Below, one piece after another: positions 16,323 to 22,996 of a DNA stretch of 22,996 bases. The stretch comes from Akkermansiaceae bacterium UBA5688 (lineage in GTDB: Bacteria; Verrucomicrobiota; Verrucomicrobiia; Verrucomicrobiales; Akkermansiaceae). The notes under the pieces are model-generated. The model saw only the letters and a list, made by a program, of their open reading frames with translations, was not told the origin of the DNA and searched no databases. The first letter of the stretch is position 1, and every line of letters begins with the position of its first letter. Where the stretch lies: the NCBI GenBank assembly GCA_002420315.1, contig DIHU01000058.1, positions 1 to 22,996 of the forward strand, in the 5' to 3' direction. The position numbers and the translations under genes are program-made.

Positions 16323-16805
16323 ATGGCTATGCCTTCCTCTTTCGCCTCTAAATTCATCCTGTGCACCCTCTCAATACTCATATTGGGCTCAGCAGGAGGC
16401 TTTCTAACCTCCTTATCACTGCAAGACTGGTTTGAAGAACTGGAACACCCTCCCGGGCGTCCCCCCAACTGGGTATTTGGCCCAGTTTGGTCCACCCTAT
16501 ATTTGATGATCGGCACCAGTTTCGCTATCATTTGGCACCGTCATCCGAACCAAATCGGAAGAACTCGGCTCACTCTCTTCTTCTTCATTCAATTCATCTT
16601 CAACCTTTTGTGGACCCCCCTATTTTTCGGATTCCATCAAGTCGGAACCGCCCTAGTTATCATTATTTTGATGTGGCTTTTCATTACTCTCACTATTCGC
16701 GAATTTAAAAAGCTTTCAAATTTCGCAGCCTCCCTTCTCATTCCCTATCTCCTCTGGGTCACTTTCGCGACTTACTTAAATGCCGCTTATGCCTGGCTCA
16801 ACTAG
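16323..16805 (+). CDS. tspO: TspO/MBR-family protein (tryptophan-rich sensory protein)
   Basis: A 160-residue integral membrane protein with five hydrophobic helices, the standard TspO size. Diagnostic segments are PPGRPPNWVFGPVWSTLY at residues 43-60, FNLLWTPLFFGFH near 96-108 and the C-terminal PYLLWVTFATYLNAA. TspO proteins bind porphyrins and sterol-like ligands and influence tetrapyrrole and stress responses; the ligand here is unknown. The frame is open upstream to 16209, but the ATG at 16323 gives the normal N-terminus and the upstream part contains the terminator of the preceding gene. No strong ribosome binding site is visible; the leader is A-rich instead. The sulfatase gene begins 79 bases downstream. 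Confidence 0.92.
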   Translation: MAMPSSFASKFILCTLSILILGSAGGFLTSLSLQDWFEELEHPPGRPPNWVFGPVWSTLYLMIGTSFAIIWHRHPNQIGRTRLTLFFFIQFIFNLLWTPLFFGFHQVGTALVIIILMWLFITLTIREFKKLSNFAASLLIPYLLWVTFATYLNAAYAWLN

Positions 16806-16884
16806 AACTGCTCCAATGATCCCACAAATCACGACACAAAACCGATTCCATGAAAATACGACTCGAATCATACGTAACCTCCAT

Positions 16885-19071
16885 ATGAAAAAGCTTTTGA
16901 GATTCCTCACAACCCTCATCTTTTCGCCTCTCCTTTATCAGGCCAATGAACGCCCCAATATTATCATAATCATGGCAGATGACATGGGGTATTCTGACAT
17001 CGGCTGTTATGGTGGCGAAATCAAAACGCCCAACCTCGACCGCCTTGCCTCAGAGGGGATGCGCTTTACCCAATTTTATAATACGGCCCGTTGCTGCCCC
17101 ACCCGAGCTTCTCTGCTCACTGGTCTATACGCCCATCAGGCCGGGATCGGACATATGACCGGGAACTATGGTATTCCCCAATACCAAGGATACCTTAATA
17201 AAAAATGCGCCACCATTGCTGAAGCCCTAAAGCCTGCAGGTTATCGCACCTATATGGCTGGAAAGTGGCATGTCACTCCGAAGATCTCTCCAAACGACCC
17301 CAAAGACAACTGGCCCCGTCAACGCGGATTCGACAAGTTTTTTGGCACAATCCACGGCGCCGGCTCCCTATTCGACCCCAACTCACTCACCCGTGATAAC
17401 ACCCAAATCACTCCTGAGAATGACCCCGAATACAATCCGGAAGGGACTTGGTATTACACCGACGCCATCTCGGACAACACTGTAAACTATCTTGAATCCC
17501 ACTTCAAAAATCACGCAAATAAGCCTTTCTTTCATTACGTCGCCTACACCTCCGCTCACTGGCCCATGCACGCCCTTCCAAGGGATATCGCAAAATACGA
17601 TGGCAAATACGACGAAGGCTACACTCCCGCTTACCAAGCCCGCCTAGAAAAGATGAAGCAACTCGGGCTTATCGATCCCAAGTGGGAAATTCCCGGACCC
17701 GTTGGTGATTGGTCCAAAGTCGAACTGAAAGAATGGGAATCCGCCTGCATGGAGGTCTATGCCGCAATGGTTGATAATATGGACCAAGGCATCGGCCGCA
17801 TCGTCAAGTGCCTCGAAGAACACAAGCAACTCGAGAACACCCTCATTTTTTATCTTCAGGATAACGGAGGCTGCGCCGAAGGCTTTGGTCGAGGAAAGCT
17901 TGTTGGTCCGCTCAAACGGCCAGCCAAACCTATTCTCAAACCTATGGGAAAGAACGAACTTCAAACCAATATGATTCCCACCCAATCCCGCGATGGCTAT
18001 CCGCTTCGCCGTGGCAAAGGAGTAATGCCCGGACCTCCTGAAACTGAAATTGGATACGGCGAAAACTGGGCTAATGTCTCGAACACCCCTTTTCGTGAAT
18101 ACAAACACTGGGTTCACGAAGGCGGTATTTCCTCTCCTCTTATCGCTCATTGGCCTGATGGCATCAAGGCTCCAATAGTTCTCTCTACCAGCCCAAGTCT
18201 CAATCCCTATTCACGTAACTCAGCCGAGCCTACACACCTTATAGACCTTATGGCTACCTGCCTTGATCTCGCCAAGGCCACCTATCCGAAGGATAAGATT
18301 CCAGTTGAAGGAACTTCCCTTGTCCCAATTCTCAAAGGCCAAGCCCTCAAACGAGGCAAGCCGATCTTCTTCGAGCACGAGGGTAACCGTGCTGTCCGCG
18401 ATGGTGACTGGAAGCTCGTTGCCAAGAGCGTGAAGGGGAAATGGGAACTCTACAACATCCCCTCAGATCGCACCGAAATGAAGAACCTCGCCAAAAAGCA
18501 TCCAGAAAAGGTGCAGAAGATGGCAGCCCAATATGACCAATGGGCCAAAGAACGCGGTATCGTTCCTTTTGGCTCTTGGCGACAAGAACAGAAAAATAAG
18601 AAAACCAAACCCTCCGGGAAAAAGATCTTCAATATCAAACCCGATGATACCTTCACTTCTAATACATCTCCGAGTATTGCAAATCGCCCATTTAAGGTCG
18701 CGGCCGAGATAGAAAAGTTCCCTGCCTCAGGGGTCATCCTCTCTCAAGGTGGCTCCAATCACGGTTGGTCTCTCTACCTCAAAGATGAGCACCTCTGCTT
18801 CACTGTCCGCCGCGGAGGAAACCCAAAGACCGCGTCCCTCAAAGTTCCCTCCAACTGCAAAGGTTCCTTTGAAGCCATCATTGGTGAAACAAGCATCACG
18901 CTGGTGGCTGGTGAAGAACTTAACACCTCAAAGCCTAACGATTTCCGTCTGAGTGCTCAGCCCATCGACATTCTTGAAGTCGGCAAAGACAATGGTGGAA
19001 TCGTCGGAAACCATGGGCAGAACTTCAAGCTCACCGTCGCTATCAAATCAGCAACGATTACCTTAGAATAG
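16885..19071 (+). CDS. Exported S1-type sulfatase (arylsulfatase) with extra C-terminal beta domain
   Basis: A 728-residue enzyme that hydrolyses sulfate esters, probably on polysaccharides outside the cytoplasm. A signal peptide spans residues 1-20. Catalytic features are the metal ligands Asp32-Asp33 in MADDMGYSD, the formylglycine motif CCPTR at 70-74 (Cys70 is the modified residue), Lys127 and His129 in GKWH, and Asp326-Asn327 in QDNGG. The pattern NTARCCPTRASLLTGLYAHQ is typical of the S1_4-like arylsulfatases. The core ends near residue 575. Residues about 583-728 form an added beta-rich domain, perhaps lectin-like (concanavalin/LamG-type fold), which may bind glycan. The frame runs upstream to 16780 inside tspO; the ATG at 16885 is chosen because MKKLLRF starts a signal peptide. 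The formylglycine-generating enzyme must be encoded elsewhere. Confidence 0.93.
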   Translation: MKKLLRFLTTLIFSPLLYQANERPNIIIIMADDMGYSDIGCYGGEIKTPNLDRLASEGMRFTQFYNTARCCPTRASLLTGLYAHQAGIGHMTGNYGIPQYQGYLNKKCATIAEALKPAGYRTYMAGKWHVTPKISPNDPKDNWPRQRGFDKFFGTIHGAGSLFDPNSLTRDNTQITPENDPEYNPEGTWYYTDAISDNTVNYLESHFKNHANKPFFHYVAYTSAHWPMHALPRDIAKYDGKYDEGYTPAYQARLEKMKQLGLIDPKWEIPGPVGDWSKVELKEWESACMEVYAAMVDNMDQGIGRIVKCLEEHKQLENTLIFYLQDNGGCAEGFGRGKLVGPLKRPAKPILKPMGKNELQTNMIPTQSRDGYPLRRGKGVMPGPPETEIGYGENWANVSNTPFREYKHWVHEGGISSPLIAHWPDGIKAPIVLSTSPSLNPYSRNSAEPTHLIDLMATCLDLAKATYPKDKIPVEGTSLVPILKGQALKRGKPIFFEHEGNRAVRDGDWKLVAKSVKGKWELYNIPSDRTEMKNLAKKHPEKVQKMAAQYDQWAKERGIVPFGSWRQEQKNKKTKPSGKKIFNIKPDDTFTSNTSPSIANRPFKVAAEIEKFPASGVILSQGGSNHGWSLYLKDEHLCFTVRRGGNPKTASLKVPSNCKGSFEAIIGETSITLVAGEELNTSKPNDFRLSAQPIDILEVGKDNGGIVGNHGQNFKLTVAIKSATITLE

Positions 19072-19087
19072 GGGCTGCCCTTATTTT
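19067..19087 (+). terminator. Possible terminator overlapping the sulfatase stop
   Basis: AATAGGG pairs with CCCT-TATT around a GCTG loop, with one bulged T, followed by TT and, 11 bases later, TTTTTT (19093-19098). The hairpin includes the stop codon. The signal is weak. The rest of the gap to 19231 holds only a perfect ATTCCTG/CAGGAAT inverted repeat at 19122-19137 with no T-run on either side. Confidence 0.35.
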
Positions 19088-19230
19088 ACGACTTTTTTCT
19101 TAACGTATTGGGACCCACGAAATTCCTGCTCAGGAATGGACTAGGCTTTACATCAAGCATGTGGGCCTGACTGACAGGTCGAACCGGTCATTTGAAATCC
19201 GATCGATGAGGCAGCTTAAATCTTTTGCCT

Positions 19231-20037
19231 CTATTCTAATGGAGGAATACCAAGCTGCTCTGGCAGGGCTGTTCTTGGGCGCCAAGTCAAAATCTCAGGA
19301 TCTCCGTTAGTCACAAGCACAGTGTGCTCGAAGTGACTCGACGGCCTACGGTCCGATGTCGAAACTGTCCAGCCATCATCCAACCAGTCGACTGTTCCCA
19401 CACCTGCGTTGATCATCGGCTCAATCGCTAAAATCATTCCAGCCTTTAAAAGGGGTGATTTTCCGCCGGGGTGATAATTGGGCACCTGTGGTTCTTCGTG
19501 TAATTGGCGCCCAACGCCATGACCCACCAGATCTCTAACGACCGTGAAACCAAACTTAGTGACATACTCTTCAACTGATCCACAAAGATCATAAAGCGCA
19601 GCACCTGCTCGGGCGTGAGAGATAGCCACAAAAAGAGACTCTTCTGTCACAGCGAGAAGACGCTTCTGCTCACCATTGATTTTACCAACCGGCACTGTGA
19701 GCGCGTTATCGCCAATCCATCCCTGCCGTTTCACCCCGACATCCAGCTTCACTAGATCACCATCCTGGATGACACGATCCCCACCAATGCCGTGCACCAC
19801 TTCCTCATTCATTGAAATGCAAGTGTAGCCCGGGAAATCACGATACTTATAAAAGGCACTCTTCACCTTGTGCTCTTCTATCAAAGACAAGGCATATTCA
19901 TCGACCTCACGGGTCGTTTTTCCTGCTACGATAAATTCAGCCGTCCGCTGTAAAACATCACTCGCCACCTTACCAGCCTCCCGCATCATTGCGATTTCCT
20001 GCCTGGTCTTAATGGGAATCTTAGAACGTTTGGCCAT
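19231..20037 (-). CDS. map: Methionine aminopeptidase, type I
   Basis: A 268-residue cytosolic enzyme that removes the initiator methionine from new proteins. The five dimetal ligands are visible: Asp99 in KLDVGV, Asp110 in IGDNA, His173 in GHGVGR, Glu206 in IEPM and Glu237 in FEHT. The substrate-pocket histidine is His82 in VVHGIG. There is no N-terminal zinc-finger extension, so it is the short bacterial type I form. It lies downstream of adk on the minus strand, the usual secY-adk-map order, with a 95-base gap containing a possible promoter of its own. Start at 20037 (MAKRSKIP) is the only ATG before the conserved region. Confidence 0.96.
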   Translation of the reverse strand: MAKRSKIPIKTRQEIAMMREAGKVASDVLQRTAEFIVAGKTTREVDEYALSLIEEHKVKSAFYKYRDFPGYTCISMNEEVVHGIGGDRVIQDGDLVKLDVGVKRQGWIGDNALTVPVGKINGEQKRLLAVTEESLFVAISHARAGAALYDLCGSVEEYVTKFGFTVVRDLVGHGVGRQLHEEPQVPNYHPGGKSPLLKAGMILAIEPMINAGVGTVDWLDDGWTVSTSDRRPSSHFEHTVLVTNGDPEILTWRPRTALPEQLGIPPLE

Positions 20038-20085
20038 GGCAACAGGAATTAACGACTAGTCGCCCAACGGTCAAGACGTAGAAAA

Positions 20086-20114
20086 AGCATACCAGTTCTT
20101 ACCGCCACTGAAAA
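20086..20114 (-). promoter_or_regulatory. Candidate internal promoter for map
   Basis: On the minus strand, TTTTCA (20114-20109) is followed after 17 bases by TATGCT (20091-20086), preceded by TGG as an extended -10. Initiation would be near 20079, about 42 bases before map. This could let map be expressed apart from the spc operon. The match is moderate. Confidence 0.28.
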
Positions 20115-20132
20115 TCAGGCACGAGGTCTTAG

Positions 20133-20741
20133 CTACCCTCTCACCCTCGCATAAACTTCATCAGGAGAGCCCATTCCATTGACGATGCGTGCCCGCTGTT
20201 GATCGCAATAATAGGTCACAGCAGGAATGACCAAACGGCGATATTCAGCCAAACGATTTTCAAAATTCTCCGCCGCATCATCAGCTCTAGGTTCAAGTTT
20301 ACCCTGACATTCAGGGCACAGGTGCCCCTCACCCTCACGAGCAACTCTATGACACTCCACGCATTCGAGACGACATGACACCCGCCGCCGCAGTTCATCA
20401 TCCGAAACGTGCAAAATGATTGCCAAAGGTTTCACCTCAAGCAGGGAATCAAGCGCTTCTACTTGAAGGACGGTGCGCGGAAACCCATCCAACAACCATC
20501 CGTCACCTTGCTCACCAACCCACTCCAGTACCATAGGGATCATGATTTTGTCAGGCACATATTCGCCACGATCTAAAAAAGACCGTGCCTTTTGACCGAG
20601 CGTAGTATTGTCACGAAGGGCTCCCCTTAAAAGCGCACCTGTCGAAAGGTAAGACAAGCGATTTTCTTTAGCAAGACGGCGACCCTGGGTCCCCTTCCCC
20701 GACGCCGGAGGGCCGAGGAAGACCAAGTGCCGGGGCTTCAT
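20133..20741 (-). CDS. adk: Adenylate kinase with four-cysteine (zinc) lid
   Basis: A 202-residue cytosolic kinase interconverting AMP, ADP and ATP. The P-loop is GPPASGKGTQ at 10-19, the AMP-binding region includes STGALLRG at 33-40 with Arg39, and LDGFPRT at 84-90 is intact. The lid domain carries Cys127, Cys130, Cys142 and Cys145 in a CxxC...CxxC arrangement, as in zinc-binding adenylate kinases of Gram-positives and many other phyla, followed by RADD (152-155). The C-terminus is short compared with the usual 214-217 residues. The ATG at 20741 directly abuts the secY stop (TAA then ATG, no intervening base), so translation is probably coupled. Confidence 0.95.
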   Translation of the reverse strand: MKPRHLVFLGPPASGKGTQGRRLAKENRLSYLSTGALLRGALRDNTTLGQKARSFLDRGEYVPDKIMIPMVLEWVGEQGDGWLLDGFPRTVLQVEALDSLLEVKPLAIILHVSDDELRRRVSCRLECVECHRVAREGEGHLCPECQGKLEPRADDAAENFENRLAEYRRLVIPAVTYYCDQQRARIVNGMGSPDEVYARVRG

Positions 20742-22259
20742 TTACCGATTAATGAAAAGAGCCACCACCGCAACGATGATGATCATTGCAAGCACTACCC
20801 AGAGATATACGACCGAGGCACTTGTCGCTTGGTGACCCGAAAGCTGACGTTGCTGGCGGCCTTTAATTTTCCCTTTACGGAGAAACCCATCATATTGGCG
20901 CTGAAGAAGGTGGGTCTCAATCTGGCGCATCATATCGAGTAAGACACCCACCAAAATTAGCAAGCTAGTACCTCCGAAAAACGATGTCACAAGACTATTC
21001 GCACCCAAATCAAGAGCGAGTCCAATGAAGAACGGCATCATGAAGATCAAAGTAAGGAAAAGAGCTCCCGCAAATGTAAGACGGGTCATAGTATAGTCTA
21101 GAAAGACCGAGGTTGGCTTTCCGGGTCGCACCCCTGGAATGTAACCACCACCACGCTTAAGGTTTTCGGCAACCTCCGAAGGCTGGAACATCGTCGCCAC
21201 CCAGAAGAAACTGAAGAAGAAGATCATGAATCCTGAGAGGAGGTAGAACCAAATATCATTCGGAGAAAGAATCTCACCCATTGTTCGAACCCACGAGGCA
21301 TCAGTCATTTGGCCAAGCAACTGAGTCGGAAGCTGGAGAATAGCGGTGGCGAAAATAACGGGCATCACACCGGCGTAGTTCACCTTCAAAGGAAGATATT
21401 GTGTGCCACCGGACATTTCACGACGGCCTGCCACCCGCCGGGCATATTGCACCGCTATCCTTCGTTGCCCCTGCGTAATTGTAATCACTGCAGCGATCAC
21501 AAAAAGAAAAAGCACCACCATAAAGACGATTAAAAGTGGACTAAATGGATTGTCACCACGCTCGATGACGAAAGTGTTCCAAATGGTCACGATCACACCC
21601 GGGAGAGACGAAATAATATTTACCGAGATAATCAGCGAAACTCCGTTACCAATTCCACGCTCAGTAATTTGATCACCGATCCACATAAGGAAAAGTGTTC
21701 CCGCAATGATAATAAGAACAGTTTGAGCAACAAACGAGCCGCCAGCGTTGGCAGCAAAGGCCGGAACGAGATCCTGACCGGTCGCATCAAGTGCTTTTCC
21801 AATACCGCGCAAAAGTGGATTGCTCTCAGGGTTTTCTAGGGATTTGGCTAGGAAGAAGCCCTGCACGGCCGCGATCGCAATCGTCACGAAGCGGGTCCAC
21901 TGGTTGATCTTCTGCTGTCCACCATCCTCTTTCTTCAAGCGCGCCAACTTAGGAACAACTGCACTCAAAAGCTGCATCATGATCGACGCCGAAATGTAGG
22001 GCATAATTCCTAGGGCGAAGAGTCCCATACTAGTCAGGCCACCACCGGAAAAAACGTTAAGAATCGCACCAACCCCGCCACCAGCGCCGTCTTCGTTATC
22101 TTCCTTGAGAATCTCAAGGTATTCGCGAATCACATCCATATTCACACCGGGAAGTGGTAGATGGACGCCGAGGCGCACGATCACGATCATGGCCATGGTG
22201 AAAAGGATGCGGTCCCGAAGCTCGGGAATTTTCCAGGTGTCAGTAAATGCAGAAATCAT
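20742..22259 (-). CDS. secY: Protein translocase subunit SecY with C-terminal extra helix
   Basis: A 505-residue inner-membrane channel protein of the Sec translocon. It shows the SecY pattern: PELRDRILFTMAMIVIVRLG near the N-terminus, LPLPGV, GIMPYISASIMMQLL (helix 2 region), ITERGIGNGVSLII, the cytosolic loop YARRVAGRR, and RGGGYIPGVRPGKPT. The canonical end is FLRKGKIKGR near residue 468. Here 37 further residues follow, containing a hydrophobic helix at about 483-503 and ending INR. Ordinary SecY has ten helices and 430-450 residues; a long glycine-rich and acidic loop near residues 48-62 adds further length. It is the main gene of the spc operon end, with a lipoprotein gene before it and adk directly after it. 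Confidence 0.96.
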   Translation of the reverse strand: MISAFTDTWKIPELRDRILFTMAMIVIVRLGVHLPLPGVNMDVIREYLEILKEDNEDGAGGGVGAILNVFSGGGLTSMGLFALGIMPYISASIMMQLLSAVVPKLARLKKEDGGQQKINQWTRFVTIAIAAVQGFFLAKSLENPESNPLLRGIGKALDATGQDLVPAFAANAGGSFVAQTVLIIIAGTLFLMWIGDQITERGIGNGVSLIISVNIISSLPGVIVTIWNTFVIERGDNPFSPLLIVFMVVLFLFVIAAVITITQGQRRIAVQYARRVAGRREMSGGTQYLPLKVNYAGVMPVIFATAILQLPTQLLGQMTDASWVRTMGEILSPNDIWFYLLSGFMIFFFSFFWVATMFQPSEVAENLKRGGGYIPGVRPGKPTSVFLDYTMTRLTFAGALFLTLIFMMPFFIGLALDLGANSLVTSFFGGTSLLILVGVLLDMMRQIETHLLQRQYDGFLRKGKIKGRQQRQLSGHQATSASVVYLWVVLAMIIIVAVVALFINR

Positions 22260-22281
22260 AATGATTTAAATGTCGGAAAAG

Positions 22282-22740
22282 TTATTCGATTTTTCCCTCT
22301 CCAATTAGAGGGGCCGGATTGTGGTGGGTAATGAGAGCCTTTTCAAGCTCGCGGGTATTCCTTCCAGAGCGGAAAAGAGATTGCTGGGCCTTCTGGAACG
22401 CAGCCGTCGCTTCCAAGAATTCTGTTTGGCCAGATATACTGGAACGCTCGGATGGTTCTAGCTTCTCGAGAGAGACCGCGAGTTGGATTTTAAGTTGCTT
22501 AAGCTCTTCTCCCAATTCGCTAATCTTGAGGATAGCCACTTTTCGGTCACCACCATTCGCAACCTCCAATATCACCATGGTCATATCGGAAAAGACCCGG
22601 GTCTGCTCTTTGAGCAAAGAGGAAGGGGAATCCTGACGGTCACCGCAGGCCGAAAGACAAAGAAATCCCAATAACGCAAAAAACGCTGTAGCCCGGCAAA
22701 CCGGGCCCAACGTGGAAATTGCGTGAAAAGAATTCTTCAC
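22282..22740 (-). CDS. Small lipoprotein between rplO and secY
   Basis: A 152-residue protein starting with GTG at 22740. It has a charged N-terminus (MKNSFHAIS), a hydrophobic stretch at 18-31 and a lipobox LSAC at residues 29-32, so Cys32 is the likely lipidated residue. The mature part is strongly helical, with heptad-like Leu/Ile/Lys/Glu sequence at about 65-140, suggesting a short coiled coil. The frame is open upstream into rplO, but that part overlaps L15 coding sequence and lacks signal features. No family is recognised. It lies about 20 bases after rplO and 22 bases before secY on the same strand, so it is almost certainly transcribed with them. A role in envelope stress or translocon function is conceivable but unsupported. 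Confidence 0.72.
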   Translation of the reverse strand: MKNSFHAISTLGPVCRATAFFALLGFLCLSACGDRQDSPSSLLKEQTRVFSDMTMVILEVANGGDRKVAILKISELGEELKQLKIQLAVSLEKLEPSERSSISGQTEFLEATAAFQKAQQSLFRSGRNTRELEKALITHHNPAPLIGEGKIE

Positions 22741-22759
22741 CAGTATGTTGGAGAAGCGA

Positions 22760-22996
22760 CTACGAAAGCTCCAAAGAGCCCCCAGCCTTCTCGATCTTTT
22801 CTTTTGCGGAATTACTTGCTTGATCAACCGAGACCTTGAGAGCCTTGGTGATTTCGCCTTGCCCGAGAACCTTGATCTTGTCGCACTGGCCTTTGACCAG
22901 CTTAACTTGACGGAGAGAATCCTCATTCACTTCAGCATCAGCTTCAAAATATTGTTCCAACTGGGAAACATTTACGATGGCGATGGTATCGCGAAA
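22760..22996 (-). CDS. rplO: 50S ribosomal protein L15, C-terminal part (cut by window end)
   Basis: The last 78 residues of L15; the gene runs off the window at 22996. Visible features are the NVSQLEQYFEADAEVNEDSL segment, then KVLGQGEITKALKVSVDQ and the conserved ending SAKEKIEKAGG before LELS. This matches the C-terminal half of bacterial L15, a late-assembly protein of the large ribosomal subunit. L15 normally precedes secY directly in the spc operon. Here a lipoprotein gene lies between them. Confidence 0.93.
   Translation of the reverse strand, partial: FRDTIAIVNVSQLEQYFEADAEVNEDSLRQVKLVKGQCDKIKVLGQGEITKALKVSVDQASNSAKEKIEKAGGSLELS

Noticed and set aside
17644..18150. Minus-strand frame of 168 residues within the sulfatase gene
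   Set aside because: The sulfatase motifs on the plus strand are clear; the antisense frame shows no motifs and no start signal.
19122..19137. ATTCCTG-CT-CAGGAAT inverted repeat between sulfatase and map
   Set aside because: The two-base loop is too small for a stable RNA hairpin and there is no T-run on either strand. It could be a protein site, but nothing else supports it.
22319..22636. Plus-strand frame of 105 residues opposite the lipoprotein gene
   Set aside because: Low-complexity Ser-rich shadow with no features; the minus-strand frame has a signal peptide and lipobox and lies in operon orientation.
22741..22926. N-terminal extension of the lipoprotein frame into rplO
   Set aside because: It overlaps L15 coding sequence in another frame, is Ser/Arg/Lys-rich without family signal, and the GTG at 22740 gives a proper lipoprotein signal peptide.

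Overview
The window looks like a chromosomal segment of a Gram-negative, PVC-type bacterium. A Verrucomicrobia member (Verrucomicrobiales/Akkermansiaceae-like) is the best guess. The reasons are an S1-type sulfatase with an exported esterase, a MoxR/DUF58/von Willebrand A locus of the aerotolerance (Bat) type with very large envelope proteins, a rplO-(lipoprotein)-secY-adk-map block, and an almost complete lack of Shine-Dalgarno sequences. This placement rests on gene content and protein style, not on a marker tree. No rRNA, tRNA, CRISPR array, insertion sequence, integrase or phage gene was seen. Gene density is high and no gene-free stretch exceeds 300 bases; the longest is 255 bases at 1855-2109.

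Layout. (1) 98-1854: a small two-helix DUF3311-type membrane protein overlaps a sodium:solute symporter, closed by a strong intrinsic terminator. (2) 2110-6696: a tight five-gene operon of moxR ATPase, DUF58 protein, exported single-pass protein and two membrane-anchored VWA proteins, preceded by a candidate promoter and a 16-bp palindrome. (3) 6703-8657: a convergent secreted alpha/beta-hydrolase on the minus strand and a flavin-reductase-like gene. (4) 8718-13199: a TPR-like membrane protein, whose frame continues beyond its UGA into a Pro/Gly-rich tail, and a 1254-residue exported, single-pass helical-repeat/beta protein. These look like the displaced second half of the Bat-type locus. (5) 13269-15138: an RND-type membrane fusion protein with no pump beside it, then a second flavin-reductase-like protein. 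(6) 15288-19071: a PEP_hydrolase-family TIM barrel with terminator, a TspO/MBR protein, and a sulfatase with an extra C-terminal beta domain. (7) 19231-22996, minus strand: end of the spc ribosomal-protein operon (rplO, partial), an inserted lipoprotein gene, secY with an extra C-terminal transmembrane helix, adk with a four-cysteine lid, and map.

How the parts may work together. Regions 2 and 4 would form one envelope machine. MoxR is the cytosolic AAA+ motor. The DUF58 and two VWA proteins have intact metal-ion-dependent adhesion (MIDAS) motifs. The two proteins with periplasmic beta or helical domains, one membrane helix and a cytosolic helical tail could link the periplasm to the ATPase. 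The sulfatase and esterase point to degradation of sulfated or acylated polysaccharide. The minus-strand block is housekeeping: translation, protein export, nucleotide balance and N-terminal processing.

The observations most worth a second look are the in-frame UGA followed by a coding-like tail at 9291-9404, the split Bat-type locus and its giant protein, the lipoprotein gene inside the spc operon, and the 11th helix on SecY.
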